A stretch of DNA of 64,000 nt from positions 310,001 to 374,000 of the forward strand of contig NC_064650.1 of NCBI RefSeq assembly GCF_001723175.1, in the 5' to 3' direction. Positions 44,409-56,753 of the stretch are shown piece by piece (position 1 is the stretch's first letter; each line of letters starts with the position of its first letter). The stretch comes from Penicillium oxalicum. Its lineage: Eukaryota; Ascomycota; Eurotiomycetes; Eurotiales; Aspergillaceae. A model generated the notes under the pieces. The model had not been told where the DNA came from and did no database searches. It worked only from the letters and a program-made list of their open reading frames with translations. A program made the position numbers and the translations under genes.

Positions 44409-46374
44409 GCCCGTATAGTTGGCAAGAAGGGATGAACAATCGAGATGGCCTTAAATTTCCTGGGAGTAAAAGTGTACACTAGGAAGCACAATATCATGTT
44501 CTTATAGTCCATTACGATGAATTGGCCAGACCTGCAAATTTGAATCATGTCAAACTGAAAGGAACTTACGGCAAACGTCAACGGCGAAGAGCTTCCGAGT
44601 ATCACACGGTTGTCCATATCTCGATAAGAATGCCGCGAGGCTTTGCCCTTTCGGGTTATCCTCGCCTGCATGGTAATGTCACGCTAGCCATATATGGAAA
44701 TATGCCACGAAGCTGGCAGCAGTCTAGCCCGAGTATCAAATTTTCTCCTTAATTGCAGATGATTCCGTGATTCTAAGCATGTTGACTAGGCTTCGGTTGT
44801 TTTGAACGATCGAGTAATAGATAAAGCTCTGATCTTAAGGATATAATTTGGGAGTATGTGCATGGTTCATACCGGCTTGCGTCTGTCATGTTGCCTAGTT
44901 CAGCGCTGTGAGGCCCGCTAGAAATATCGTCCACGCATTCTCAAGCTAGACTAAAAAAGCTATATAAATAACCAAATATCTCTGGCAGAAATCTTGGTAG
45001 CTCTAGCGAGCTATCGAGTGTGAGGGTTGAAAATATGATGCTTTTACCACGTTCTGCTAATAGATCCCATCTTTGCGTGCCTCCTCCGCGTTCGAGAACA
45101 TGGTGGATACATCGGAGCATATTACTATTCCAGGAAATGCCTATTTCATCACTTACTCGATTTGGAACTGAAGCACGGCTTCTGTCCCGCCACACCCCGG
45201 AACAACAACCGACGGGACAGAATGATCTATGCCAAGGTTTGCTCTTTTGTATGGACAGTCATTTGAAAGCTCCCTGTGCATTGATCAGATACTTTCTGAA
45301 TGTGCCAAAAATGGTTTTTGTATGGAGGAAAATCATTGACAGCTGACATAGTTGAATTTGGTGAGGCATACTGTATGTAGTTGTCGGTGCGATAGTTTAT
45401 GATTGAAAGTATACGGGTCCGCGCCGCCGCGATTAAATAATTTACACAGCCCTGCCCTGGGCATTTCAACTTAGGCGGAGGGCCTGCAGACCTGTCTATC
45501 TCTCCATCGCGAAAATATGTAGTTGTCACACTTTGTGTTGGGTAGTGGAATTTTGTAACTTCCAAGAAAATACTTCTGAGACTGCCGATAGATCGATAGT
45601 ATTCATTCTCTAGGTATCTATGGAGACAGTATGGACCTTCACCTACATTTGATCGAAGATCAGACCTGAGACATCATTTCCATGGAGGTTCGGCGACACA
45701 GATGCGACCGTTATTCCTTTCCCACCCCAGAGCAGAGTACGTAACGAACAAAGACAAGTTCTGGGGCCACGCAATCTGTCTATGCCTACTACTGTCATCG
45801 AACACTGCTCTTAATGCTCCCAGCACCGCATAAACTGGAAGTGTCCCAACGTGAGCTCGAGGCTCACCGTTGCGGCTCCGTTATTGTCTCAAAAGATTCT
45901 CCACCGAAACACGGCTGATTTACCAAAACAAATCGAGAGCACATTTTGGAGTGGATCCATCTTTACTGAGCCCATGTTCACATCTTGCAAGTGACGTGGA
46001 GTGTACAATATGCATTGGCCCAACAGCTTAAACCGAGAGCGCGATTATAATTGCCGCCATCTGCCCACAGAGGTACTGTGATCAAGCGTCCCTTGCATTC
46101 GCTTCTTTCGCGCTAAATGTTGGGTCCACCCAACTCGCCAATGAATGACAGCCGAGCCGCTACACAATCACCACGTGATCGCGCGATAAGTCTGTCTGGA
46201 ATGGCCAAAGGTGGGGCAATTCATTTTTTTCCCAGATGAAGTTGAGGAGTCATCGCGGGGAACCCATTCTTTGCTCAAGTCTTTTCTTGAGTGGCATTGC
46301 AGCCCTTCTCTTCCTTTGTTGAAAGGGAAGCTTGGCATCGAACTGACTCTGTGACATCTCATCGGTCCTCCACA
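44409..46374. other. Divergent intergenic region, right border of the cluster
   Basis: Two kilobases between the divergent MFS and FGAM synthase genes. It is AT-rich from 44420 to 45620 and contains only short, unconvincing open frames. A CACGTGA box is present at about 46173-46179, about 200 bp before the FGAM synthase start. Confidence 0.5.
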
Positions 46375-49300
46375 ATGGCTTCTACCGATTGTTATCTTGC
46401 CATTCCAGGCTCAGTGGCGTTCTCTCGTTCACGCGGCAAAGCCATTGCGGAGAGCCTGGGGGTCGAGGATGTCCGCGCGCAGTGGATTCATTACGTCCAC
46501 ACCTCGAAGCCTCTCGATCAATCTCAACGGGCGGTTCTTGAGCAATTGCTCAAGTATGGCGACATTACCGATATTTCTCCTTCTTTCACCGCTGATGAGG
46601 GCCAATCCGATACCTATTACGTTTTTCCGCGAACCGGCACCATCTCTCCTTGGAGCTCCCAAGCTACCGGTATCGCTCAAGTATGTGGCCTGCGTCAATC
46701 TGTCAAGCGTATCGAGCGAGGCATGAAGGTTTCCTGCCTCCGGAAGGGAGGTGAGGACTACAAGGAAGGGTATCTGGACATACTCCACGATCGAATGACT
46801 CAGTCTATCGGCAACGAGGAGCCTGATCTCAAGCTGATGTTCTCCGAGCATGAGCCCCTGCCTCTCAAGACAATCCCCCTCCGTAATGGGGACAAGTCCC
46901 CCAAGCAGGTTCTTCAGGAAGCAAACAAAGAGCTCGGTCTCGCGTTGGATGAATCGGAGATTGACTACTTGGCGGAGGCTTACGGGCCTAATGGTGCTAT
47001 TGCTCGGGATCCGACCGATGTTGAATTGTTCATGTTTGCCCAGGTCAACTCAGAGCACTGCCGTCACAAACAGTTCAACGCTTCTTGGGTCATTGACAAT
47101 AAGACAATGCCCAATAGTTTGTTTGCCATGATCCGAAACACTCACAAGAAGCATCCAGAGTACACTGTCAGCGCATACAGTGATAATGCTGCAGTGCTCG
47201 AAGGAGGCCCTGCTGCTTTCTGGGCTCCTGATCCCACAACTGGGGAATGGACTCATACCAAGGAAGTTGTGCACTTCCTTGCCAAAGTCGAGACTCACAA
47301 CCATCCCACCGCCGTTTCGCCTTACCCCGGTGCTGCCACTGGATCTGGTGGTGAAATCCGTGACGAAGGTGCAGTCGGTCGTGGTTCTCGTCCCAAAGCT
47401 GGTCTTTCTGGCTACTGCGTGTCGGATCTTTTGATTCCCGGGCTGCGCCAACCCTGGGAGCTTGACGTTGGCAAGCCAAACCATATTGCAAGCAGTTTGG
47501 ACATTATGCTGGAGGCTCCCATTGGCAGCGCTGCCTACAACAACGAATTTGGCCGTCCCTGCACGGGTGGTTATTTCCGCACCCTTCTCACAGAGATCGA
47601 CGTGGGCAACGGAGAGAAGGAAATTCGCGGATACCACAAGCCCATCATGATCGCCGGAGGTGTCGGCACTGTCCGTCCTCAGCACGCTCTGAAGAATCCC
47701 GACGTTGTCAAGCCCGGTTCTTATCTCGTTGTGCTGGGCGGTCCGGCCATGCTGATCGGTCTCGGCGGCGGTGCTGCATCCAGTATCACCTCTGGCGAAG
47801 GATCAGCCGATCTTGACTTCGCTAGTGTTCAAAGAGGTAATGCTGAGGTTCAGCGTCGTGCCCAGGAAGTCATCAACGCCTGTGTTGCCATGGGTAATGA
47901 CAACCCCATCAAATTTATCCACGACGTTGGTGCTGGTGGTCTCTCAAACGCTCTGCCTGAACTGATTCACGACTCTGGTTTGGGTGCCACCTTTGAACTG
48001 CGGGAAGTGGACAGCGCCGATCGCAGCATGAGTCCCATGCAGATTTGGTGCTGTGAAGCCCAGGAGCGATACGTTCTAGCGGTTGGTGAGGAAAGTATCA
48101 ATAAGTTTACTGCCATCGCTCAGCGTGAGCGTTGTGGTTTCTCCGTGGTTGGCCGGGGTGGCGGCACTTCTGAAGAGGACAAGCGTCTCATCCTTCTCGA
48201 CCGCGAGTCCAAGGAGTATCCTGCACCAATTGATCTTCCTCTCTCCGTGCTGTTCGGCAAGCCGCCGCGCATGACGCGGACTGTTGACTCGCGCAAGCTG
48301 ACCCTCCCCGCCGTTGATTCAAGCCTCACAAAGTATCTTCCATCAATCACGTCGAAGGTTGAGCTGATTGATGAGGCTGTCAACCGCGTTCTTTCTCTCC
48401 CCGCGGTTGGCTCAAAGTCTTTCTTGATCACCATTGGTGATCGTACTGTTGGTGGTCTGACCGCCCGTGATCAGATGGTCGGAAAGTGGCAAACACCAGT
48501 CTCGGACGTTTCGGTCACAGCGACTTCGCTGCTGCAGGGCGTCAGGACTGGTGAAGCCATGGCAATGGGCGAGAAACCTCTGTTGGCGCTGATCTCACCT
48601 GGTGCTTCTGCCCGGATGGCCGTCGCTGAGTCCTTGATGAATATCGCTGCCTCAGATCTGGTAGACCGCCTCAGCCGTGTCAAGCTGTCGGCCAATTGGA
48701 TGTCTGCCAGCAGCCATCCCGGTGAAGGAGCCGCAATCTACGAGGCTGTAGAGGCCATTGGTCTTGATCTGTGTCCCAAGCTTGGCATCAGCATCCCTGT
48801 TGGCAAAGACTCCATGTCTATGAAGATGAAGTGGAAGGACGCAGAGACCAGTGAAGCCAAAGAAGTAACTGCGCCGATGTCTTGTGTCATTTCTGCCTTC
48901 GCTCCCGTTGGCGATTATCGCAAGACTTGGACCCCTGCTCTGCGGAGTCTAGAGGATGTTGGAGAGACCGTTCTCATGTTTGTCGATCTAGCATTTGGTC
49001 GCAAGACCCTCGGTGGATCTGCGCTTGCTCAGGTCTTCAATGAGGTTGGTACTGAGTGCCCCGACGTCCGTGATGTGGAAATCTTCCGCGATTTCTTCGA
49101 TGCGACACAGCAGTTACAAGAGGCTGGCATCGTTCTGGCTTACCATGATCGATCTGACGGAGGCCTTCTCACCACTCTTGCCGAAATGATGTTTGCTGGT
49201 CGCTGTGGTGTCGAGATCATGCTCGACAATATCTGCTCTTCATTCAAAACCCAGGATTTGGTTGAGTGTCTCTTCAACGAGGAGCTTGGTGCGGTTTTCC

Positions 49301-50457
49301 AGGTCCGCAAGGAACACGAAATCCAATTCCGCTCTTGCTTCGCCACCTGCGGTCCCCCCGCAGGTCTGATCCACAAGATTGGACGCGTATCTGAGAAGCA
49401 GAAGCAGAATTTGACCATCTATCACAAGGCTTCCTTGATCTACCGCAACTCTCGCGCCAATCTCCAGCAGACCTGGTCAAAGACATCTTATCACATGCAA
49501 AAGATGCGTGACAATCCCGAATGTGCCGAGCAAGAGTTCGAGAACATCCTCGACGATTCCAATCCTGGTCTATCATGGAACTCTACTTTCGATCCCAAGG
49601 ACCGTGGTCTACCAGTGATGACAAGCCTGTCGCAGTACTCTCCCTTCTCCAACAAGCCTCGCGTGGCTATCCTGCGTGAGCAGGGTGTGAACAGTCAGGC
49701 TGAAATGGCTTTTGCATTCAACACAGCAGGTTTCTCTGCCGTTGACGTTCACATGACCGATATAATTTCCGGTCGCGTTTCTCTGGCTAGCTTCGCCGGC
49801 CTGGCTGCCTGCGGCGGTTTCTCCTATGGTGACGTTCTTGGTGCTGGACAAGGATGGGCCAAGTCCGTTCTGCTGCACGAGAACACTCGCAAGGAGTTCC
49901 AGGCCTTCTTCGAGCGTCCCGATACCTTCGCTCTAGGTGTCTGCAACGGTTGCCAGTTCCTGTCTCGTGTCAAGGAGCTGATCCCCGGTGCTGGTAATTG
50001 GCCAAGCTTTGAGCGGAACACTAGTGAGCAGTATGAGGGCCGTGTCGCCATGGTTCGCATTTCGGACCCCGATCCTTCCCGCCCCAGCGTCTTCTTCCAT
50101 GGCATGAACGGCTCGTCCTTCCCTATTGCCGTCGCTCACGGTGAGGGTCGTGCTTCGTTCGCAGGCACTCCTGGCCAGAGTGCTGCCGATTTTGTTCGTG
50201 ATGGTCTCGCTCCAGTTCGTTATGTCGACAACGCCACATTGAAACCAACCATGCGCTACCCTTACAACCCTAATGGAAGTCCTGAGGGCATTGCTGGTGT
50301 GCGTAGCCCTGATGGCCGGGTATTGGCAATCATGCCTCATCCTGAGCGCACTGTCATGAACGGTATTGCCAGCTACCTGCCGCCCAATGCCGAAGAGTGG
50401 GGAGAGATTGGACCCTGGGGCCGTATCTTCTTCAGTGCCAGACGCTGGGTTGGCTAG
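46375..50457 (+). CDS. ADE6: Phosphoribosylformylglycinamidine synthase (FGAM synthase, PurL)
   Basis: This enzyme carries out the fourth step of de novo purine synthesis, using ATP and glutamine to turn FGAR into FGAM. The product is a single exon of 1360 residues, the usual eukaryotic length. I chose the ATG at 46375 (MASTDCYLAIPGS) in a CACAATGG context; the frame stays open to an ATG at 46291, which would add 28 residues. The PurS-like N-terminal domain precedes the linker and the duplicated PurM-like synthetase core (HKQFNASWVID, KVETHNHPTAVSPYPGAATG, HDVGAGGLSNALPEL). The C-terminal glutamine amidotransferase domain has its nucleophile Cys1190 in GVCNGCQ and the His1322/Glu1324 pair in MPHPERT. 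Strong codon bias suggests high expression. It forms the conserved right flank of the island. Confidence 0.97.
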   Translation: MASTDCYLAIPGSVAFSRSRGKAIAESLGVEDVRAQWIHYVHTSKPLDQSQRAVLEQLLKYGDITDISPSFTADEGQSDTYYVFPRTGTISPWSSQATGIAQVCGLRQSVKRIERGMKVSCLRKGGEDYKEGYLDILHDRMTQSIGNEEPDLKLMFSEHEPLPLKTIPLRNGDKSPKQVLQEANKELGLALDESEIDYLAEAYGPNGAIARDPTDVELFMFAQVNSEHCRHKQFNASWVIDNKTMPNSLFAMIRNTHKKHPEYTVSAYSDNAAVLEGGPAAFWAPDPTTGEWTHTKEVVHFLAKVETHNHPTAVSPYPGAATGSGGEIRDEGAVGRGSRPKAGLSGYCVSDLLIPGLRQPWELDVGKPNHIASSLDIMLEAPIGSAAYNNEFGRPCTGGYFRTLLTEIDVGNGEKEIRGYHKPIMIAGGVGTVRPQHALKNPDVVKPGSYLVVLGGPAMLIGLGGGAASSITSGEGSADLDFASVQRGNAEVQRRAQEVINACVAMGNDNPIKFIHDVGAGGLSNALPELIHDSGLGATFELREVDSADRSMSPMQIWCCEAQERYVLAVGEESINKFTAIAQRERCGFSVVGRGGGTSEEDKRLILLDRESKEYPAPIDLPLSVLFGKPPRMTRTVDSRKLTLPAVDSSLTKYLPSITSKVELIDEAVNRVLSLPAVGSKSFLITIGDRTVGGLTARDQMVGKWQTPVSDVSVTATSLLQGVRTGEAMAMGEKPLLALISPGASARMAVAESLMNIAASDLVDRLSRVKLSANWMSASSHPGEGAAIYEAVEAIGLDLCPKLGISIPVGKDSMSMKMKWKDAETSEAKEVTAPMSCVISAFAPVGDYRKTWTPALRSLEDVGETVLMFVDLAFGRKTLGGSALAQVFNEVGTECPDVRDVEIFRDFFDATQQLQEAGIVLAYHDRSDGGLLTTLAEMMFAGRCGVEIMLDNICSSFKTQDLVECLFNEELGAVFQVRKEHEIQFRSCFATCGPPAGLIHKIGRVSEKQKQNLTIYHKASLIYRNSRANLQQTWSKTSYHMQKMRDNPECAEQEFENILDDSNPGLSWNSTFDPKDRGLPVMTSLSQYSPFSNKPRVAILREQGVNSQAEMAFAFNTAGFSAVDVHMTDIISGRVSLASFAGLAACGGFSYGDVLGAGQGWAKSVLLHENTRKEFQAFFERPDTFALGVCNGCQFLSRVKELIPGAGNWPSFERNTSEQYEGRVAMVRISDPDPSRPSVFFHGMNGSSFPIAVAHGEGRASFAGTPGQSAADFVRDGLAPVRYVDNATLKPTMRYPYNPNGSPEGIAGVRSPDGRVLAIMPHPERTVMNGIASYLPPNAEEWGEIGPWGRIFFSARRWVG

Positions 50458-51455
50458 ACATCCTCTTGTCTGATCTTTAAGAGTTTCCTTCTTTTTCTTC
50501 TGTCCATACGTCCTTTTCCCTCATGGTGTTTTTCTTTCTGGAGTGGTAAGGTTTAGAGCAGTGATTGTCGGTTCACATCACACGAAACGAAAAGGTAAAG
50601 ATGAACTGGGAGCAGATTCTACTCTTTCAATGCCTAGATTGACGAGCTTTCTGCGGTTCTTGCGCCTCTAGAAACTGGCCTCAAAGATCCCTGTCCACCA
50701 CAAAATTTACTTCTCAGAGTAATCGGATGGGATTATTTTGCCTACTAGGCAGGTCCGGCCGTATCATTTACAATTGACAGTCAACACGTTTCTTTTTACT
50801 GCCCAATCAAGTAAATTGGATCTGACCCATGGGAGCAAAGCTCAGTGCAATTTCCGGAGATGCGATTATCTGGCAACAAAAATTTTTGCTTTGATTCAAA
50901 TGCCCGGATATCTATCAAATACTTACATTACTGCGTCTTGAATGCGAATCTATTCCTCAATGGAATTTCCAAGGCGAGTTTGGACTTCCAGAGGAGGGTG
51001 TGGTTTCAAGCTCTGTCAAATTCGCCCAGGCAGTCGATGTGACGAGCTACGTCCATATGTTCTTGAAAATAGCAATTAGGGCCTCTCTAGCTGGGAGGGG
51101 GGGGGGGGGGGGGGTAAGGTGTTTCCTAGCAAATTGAAAAAGAAAATATCATTGCATATGTCATTTGATTCAAAGCTTCGCGCTCTCGCCGTTTCTATTT
51201 ATTGTTTCTTCAGGCTACGAGGGGAGGCATCTGCTGGCGTTCAACCTTCAAATCTCAGATGACTAAGGTAGGCATAGATCTTCACATGAGTACAGAACAC
51301 ATTTTATTGCAGCGCCATCAAATCAGTCAATGCTTTGTTGATCAGGGCAAATAAGAAGAAGCAGGGGTATCATATCCAATTCAGGGGCGCCAGCCATCAC
51401 CGAGACTGGTAGCATCATTTACCACATTTTAAGGTCTTTTAGTCGTAATCTCCAG
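50458..51455. other. Convergent intergenic region with G tract
   Basis: This 1-kb stretch lies between FGAM synthase (+) and GCP5 (-) and contains their 3' UTRs. It holds an 18-base G homopolymer (51097-51114). The open frames at 50738-51042 show no family features. Confidence 0.5.
51097..51114 (+). repeat. Poly-G homopolymer, 18 nt
   Basis: An uninterrupted run of 18 G residues preceded by CTGGGA. It is the longest homopolymer I noticed in the window. Its exact length may be affected by sequencing error. Confidence 0.9.
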
Positions 51456-54144
51456 TCAGCGCTGTCTCCATTCTATACGTTCTGCCAGAATGTTCCAACT
51501 TGAATGGCCATTTGCACGAGCGACATCCTTCAGATGATCTGCAACGAACACGACCAGATTTTCAAATCGAGATATCAGATTTCGTAGCTGGGTATCGTAG
51601 GATGTCTCGTTGAACGAAATGGTCAGGGTTTGCTCATATTCGAAGCCGTCATCCGACTCAGAGTCGGAGTCCGAGCCTGAACCAGTGTCGCTATTCCTCT
51701 GCCGTCGCTGTTGTTTCGAAACGCTCATGTTGCTGGGGCCTGGAGTTTCTCCTTCGGCCGCATGCACGATCTGCAGATCAACCATGTTTATTGCAAGATC
51801 CATAATATCGATAACGGCTTGATGAACCGGCTTCAGGTTTTCTGAAAGCAGGCATTGCTCTTCCAGCGAGGAGATATAGAAGTCGTGAGCAGCAATGATG
51901 GTGTCCACATCTTGAGCATCATGCAGAGCTTGATGAAAAGCATCCGTAGAAGTTGAAATTGCAATGTAGGCAAAATGTGAGTAGAGGACATCAAGGAACC
52001 ACGTCAGGTTGTGATGGAGACTATTAACGAGAGATCGATTTCGCCCGTCAACCAGGAAATGACGCCCCTCGCGCAGTCGCTGCTTGACAAGAGAATATCT
52101 TGACCGACGGATTTGCATCAGAAAAGTTGAGATTCGTTGGTAAATGCGGATGGCGCTCCTCGGAACAATGTTCGCGATAGCCCAGGGGAGAGTGTAGTCA
52201 ATAGAGATTTTCTCAAGAATTATGACCGTTCGATTTAGATTTGGAGAATCATATGAAAACAGACCTCCAACCTGTGACCGTACAACGATTCTTGACACGT
52301 CCATATGAGGAAGCACGCTGAACGCAGATCGAGCAACCTCGGTAAGAAGAAATCTGTCATCCCAAGCCCGACCGCGGTCTATCAGTTCGAAGACTTTGGC
52401 GTCGATGATACTGAGCGGGCTGATGTCTTCACCCAAATACACCTGCTTCAAGGCCACGAAAGATCGCCAGAGCCCACATTGTGATTCAAGCTCGATTCGA
52501 AGCAGACCTGCACTCGCCGAATGATGGAGATCTACCAGACGGTCAAAGGCAGTCTCTAGTCGAACAGAGAAAGGGAGTGGTGAAAGAAACGGTTCAGAGA
52601 AAACCTCGTCGAATAATGGTTCTGCTGAACCAGCTTCAATATCGTCTGTGAGGGCGTGCAGGTGACGTAAGAAAACCTTGCTCTTGCCGGTTGTGAAGAC
52701 CCTTTGAATACACGACTGCAGGAATTTGGGGATGTTTTGTCGTTCGAACCCTTCGTCGATATGAAACCAGTGAGACCATATCGTTCGTAAATCGCCGTCG
52801 TTGTTCTTTGCCTTCACAAAAAAAGCAGTGTCGTAGGGGTCAATTTGACCGTGTTCCATCCAGAGTTGGATCGAGTGTGCGTAAGTTTTAACGCACGACA
52901 AAAAGAATTTGCCTAGGGTCTTCGAAGAACTCTCGTCGCCCAAAGCTTCCGTCATACACACAAGATCGAACAGAAGATCGAGACAGTACATTGGTCTGTC
53001 AATGGACTTTGCTTCGAGGTCTGCGACTAGTTCTGACAGCAGCAGCAACTGGTGAGACGCTTGAGTAACTTCCTCATGGAGCTGAAGGATACTAATAGCT
53101 GAGCCAGGCGAGAGATAACGACGTTGTATTTCACACAGAGCACTGTCAAACTCATGAAGGAAGTCCTCGATCCCTCGAGAAAATGTCTGCATGTAAGCCA
53201 TTCTTTGCGTCGTGTTGGCAAAATGTCGAAGAGCATTGATCTTGGTGCCTGTTTGAGCAAAAGATGCCAACAGAGAGCAAACTCCCAGATGAGATGCATG
53301 AGTAAGTGCATAGCTACGGTCGAGATCTATGCGACCGCCGGCATGTCGAAATACTGAGGTTGGCAAAGCCTGCAGCATGAAGATCGTTTCTCGAGCTAAT
53401 TGCAGCTCAGTAATGTGAACAGAGACGTTGTCGGCTCTCTGAAAATTGTCAAGCTTCCAGAATTGCGCTTTTTCTATGGAAGTAAGAAGACCTTCATCTT
53501 CCCCTTGCAAATAAACTTCCTCAGGGATCTTGTAGTCCACTTCCCCCGCAGACAGAGTTTGTAGGGAAAATTCGTGGAGAGATCCACTAGCTTTTTCGGA
53601 CTCGAGATCATCGTCTGATGAGTCGGAACCGAAGTCAACATCATTCCAAATTTCTTCATCGCTAAACGCTGCCCCGTGGGCGTCAAGGTCTGCCCACAAC
53701 AGTGGTCGATTCGGGGTGTGATTTGACAGAGACGGTACTTGTGGTAGTTTATTCTCCGTAAGTTCGGCCGGACGGTCAGACAATTGCAGCAATAAGCTCA
53801 AGATTTCAGGGTGCCATGAGTTTGGAAAGTCCTGCAATTCCGAAATCCGATAATGGAGACTTTCGGCAAGCTCATCTCGGTTGAGGACTCGAAACTTTTC
53901 TTGCAAGCCCTCTAGCTGACGATCGACCTCGAATTGATTTGTTCGACCATGAACTCCAAGATGCAAGGCAGCTTCGGCCCGGCGCTTGAGGGTCCGAAGC
54001 CGTTTGGTGTCCTGAGAATCGCGATCAATACGATATTCACCTAGTTGCCTGGCGTCGTGGTGAACCTACATTCGCCTCTGCTGAGAGCTGTGCAACTTTG
54101 ATGATAAGCTCCTCGATTAGCGAGTTGATCGCCGCCACTTCCAT
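51456..54144 (-). CDS. GCP5: Gamma-tubulin complex component GCP5
   Basis: GCP5 is a non-core subunit of the gamma-tubulin ring complex at spindle pole bodies (GcpE in A. nidulans, Mod21 in fission yeast). I read two exons, 54070-54144 and 51456-54011, with a 58-nt GTAGGT...TCAG intron, giving 876 residues. The short first exon begins MEVAAINSLIEELI and joins DTKRLRTLKRRAEAALH. The N-terminal GCP5/Mod21 region contains RTNQFEVDRQLEGLQEKF and KIPEEVYLQGED. The GRIP1 part follows at about 230-520, and the GRIP2 gamma-tubulin-binding part at about 560-870, with VNSLHHNLTWFLDVLY and DVDTIIAAHDFYISSLEEQCLL. An acidic Ser/Asp-rich loop near residues 800-815 interrupts GRIP2. The gene shares a 284-bp divergent promoter with the mannosyltransferase. 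Confidence 0.9.
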
Positions 54145-54428
54145 GAGGCCAATTGGGCACTGGCTGATGGAGACTCGGTTCAATGAACGGTGACGATGGT
54201 CCAAGAGGCTTGATATAGTCCAAAAGGCTCCAAGTTGTCTCGGAATACAGTTGATGGAGACGGAGATCCGACAGGCTCACAGGACGCGTGGGCACGGCGG
54301 GCGCTAGTCCTCATTGGGCGTAGACGGGCCGCGGGCTGGACTGGTCGGCCCCGTCGTCGCTTTTTGGTCTCTTGGAATGTGTTTTGCCCCCCCTTTCACT
54401 TCACAGATTGCCATCAGCTCGATACAAT
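54145..54428. promoter_or_regulatory. Short divergent promoter, GCP5 and GT15 mannosyltransferase
   Basis: The two start codons are only 284 bp apart. On the GCP5 side a minus-strand upstream frame opens at 54295 and runs past the GCP5 ATG to 54041 in another frame; if transcription starts above it, it would be an overlapping upstream ORF. I see no TATA element. Confidence 0.5.
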
Positions 54429-55869
54429 ATGGCGATCGCGCGACCGATTCGCATGCTGGGTGCAGCATGTATCCTGCTGACACTCTTTCTCATCTTCCAG
54501 ACGCGCCAAGACTCTGGTGGGACGTCATCTAAATTGACACACGGCATGAGACGGGATCCCCTACTAGATCGTGAGTCGCCACTTCTGCGATTCTTCCCGA
54601 CAAGAGAGTCGGGAGCGCTATGCATTGATGCAATGGTTGACTGACGTACTTTGCAGCCACTGGAGAGCCAGCTGGCGAGTTATGGCGCGCCGAGGATCAC
54701 GACTATGCCCCTGGAAGCGAGAAGTCAGCCCGCACGAACGCAGCGCTCATCTCCTTGGTTCGCAACCAGGAGCTTTACGAGCTGATCAGCACGATGCGTG
54801 ATCTTGAGCGTACCTGGAATAACAAGTTCAACTATCCATACATCTTCTTCAACGATGAGCCCTTCACAGAGGAATTTAAACAGAAGACGCAGGCCGTCAC
54901 CAAGGCTAAGATTCAGTACGGTATGACTCTCCGGCGAGCTCCGGTCTCATGATTCAGTTCTTCTTTTCGCTGCCAATGCGCAGAGATCTCTCAAAGCAGC
55001 GGCTAACGTCTCCGATCTCGATAGAGTTGGTACCCAAGGAACACTGGCTGGTCCCTGACTGGATTGATATGGAGCTATTCCGTGAATCCGCTCAAATTCT
55101 CGAGGAGGAGAACATCCAGTACGCCTCGAAGCTCTCGTATCACCAAATGTGTCGTTGGAACAGCGGCATGTTCTACAAGCACCCTGCCCTCAAGGATTAC
55201 CGCTACTATTGGCGCATCGAGCCCAAGGTACAATTCTTTTGCAATGTCGACTACGATGTTTTCCGCTACATGGAGGACAACAACAAGACCTACGGCTTTA
55301 CTATCAACCTCTACGATGCCCCGCAGACGATCAAAACGCTATGGCCTGAGACCCGCAAGTTCCTCGCCGCGAACCCCTCGTACTTGAATGAGAACAACAT
55401 GTGGGAGTGGCTTACGGACGACAAGGCGCGTCCCGAGCACACAAAGGGTGCAAATGGTTACTCAACTTGCCACTTCTGGTCCAACTTCGAGATTGGTGAT
55501 CTAGACTTTTTCCGGGGAGAGCAGTATGAGTCATACTTCCAGCACTTGGATCGCGCGGGTGGTTTCTTCTATGAGCGTTGGGGTGATGCGCCCGTCCACT
55601 CAATTGGAGTCGGTCTTTTCGCTAATGCTGCGAACGTGCACTGGTACTTCATCCCTTGATGATTTTCTCGGCCCGTTTCCTCGAACACTATGCTAACAAT
55701 TCTATTCACCAGGTTCCGTGATATCGGCTACAACCATATCCCATACTATAACTGTCCCAACTCACCAAAGTGTTCTGGCTGCAAAGCCGGTCAATTCTTT
55801 GCCGGTGCAGATTTTCTCGCCAAGGAGGACTGCCGGCCAACGTACTTCAAGTACGTTGGTACACACTAG
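54429..55869 (+). CDS. GT15 alpha-1,2-mannosyltransferase (KRE2/MNT1/KTR family)
   Basis: This Golgi type II membrane enzyme transfers mannose from GDP-Man during O- and N-glycan elongation of cell-wall mannoproteins. I read four exons: 54429-54570, 54657-54920, 55025-55643 and 55713-55869, giving 393 residues. A cytosolic stub MAIARPIR is followed by a signal anchor (about residues 9-23, GAACILLTLFLIF) and a stem to about 60. The catalytic domain includes NNKFNYPYIFFNDEPF, YYWRIEPKVQFFCNVDYD (metal/nucleotide binding) and CHFWSNFEIGD, where Glu291 matches the proposed catalytic Glu of Kre2. HRD-free termini and the Cys-rich PNSPKCSGCKAG near the end are family traits. Which paralogue (Mnt1, Ktr1, Ktr4 type) cannot be decided here. 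Confidence 0.92.
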
Positions 55870-56753
55870 AGCGGAGCTCCTGTGATGATGTGGCAGTTTT
55901 ACGGTATAATTGGCCGTCATCATGATAGTTTCAGCCCATTTGCGTTACCCCTACTGCATACCCGATGAGTATATTCGATGTGACCTGGTGACTTGGCGTT
56001 TGAGCGGATACATACCTATTGACGATTCCCTCGTATGGCTTTCTTTCAACCTTTTCTTTTCACCTCTTTTTTTCCTTATTCTTTTCTCCACGAAAATCTG
56101 ACATAGGGCGGGTAGTTGTCTTGCATGAAATGAGTTTTTGGCAAGTGTGTACTGTCTTGATCTTTCTTGTACTTATATCGAATTGCACATGACTCAACAT
56201 GAGATATCCATTTGCATATTCAAAACATGCTTTTCATGGATTCTTTACGGCGTTCGGGGCCATTTTGAGCAAATGTCAACAGCCCGTCAACTTGGCAGAT
56301 ACCAGAAATTCTGAGATTTTCATTAGGCACACCCTGGCTCCATCGTATTAGAAACATAGAAAAGGTCGTCGGTAGACATCAAGCTCAAAGTATCATATTC
56401 GGGACGCGAAGACTAGCTTCCAGACGTCAGATAAAGGATCATTTGATTGTCGCCTGTCGTGCGAGGCAGCTATCAGCGACAAACGCGAAATTATAGGAGC
56501 GCGAACCAAGACACCTGAAGAAGTCCTTTTCAGACAAGCTCAAGACTTAATAACACAGAGAAACTCTAACATATGTATACAGCTTTCTCTTCTACCAATC
56601 CAGAGGAATGAGAGCCTGCGGAATCCCGGGATTCGGCAAAATCCTGCCTGGCACGAACTTTGGGAGATACGAGTGAGACAACCGGAGGGGAAGAGAGAGA
56701 ACATTCGACGTAAGCGAGAATGAGGGGGATCAAAGAACATGAGAAACGCTTAT
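55870..56753. other. Convergent intergenic region
   Basis: This 884-bp AT-rich stretch lies between the mannosyltransferase and COX6 stops and should hold both 3' UTRs. I see no gene. Confidence 0.55.

Noticed and set aside
46291..46374. In-frame 28-residue extension of FGAM synthase
   Set aside because: The downstream ATG has the better context and gives the normal family N-terminus; the extension is probably 5' UTR.
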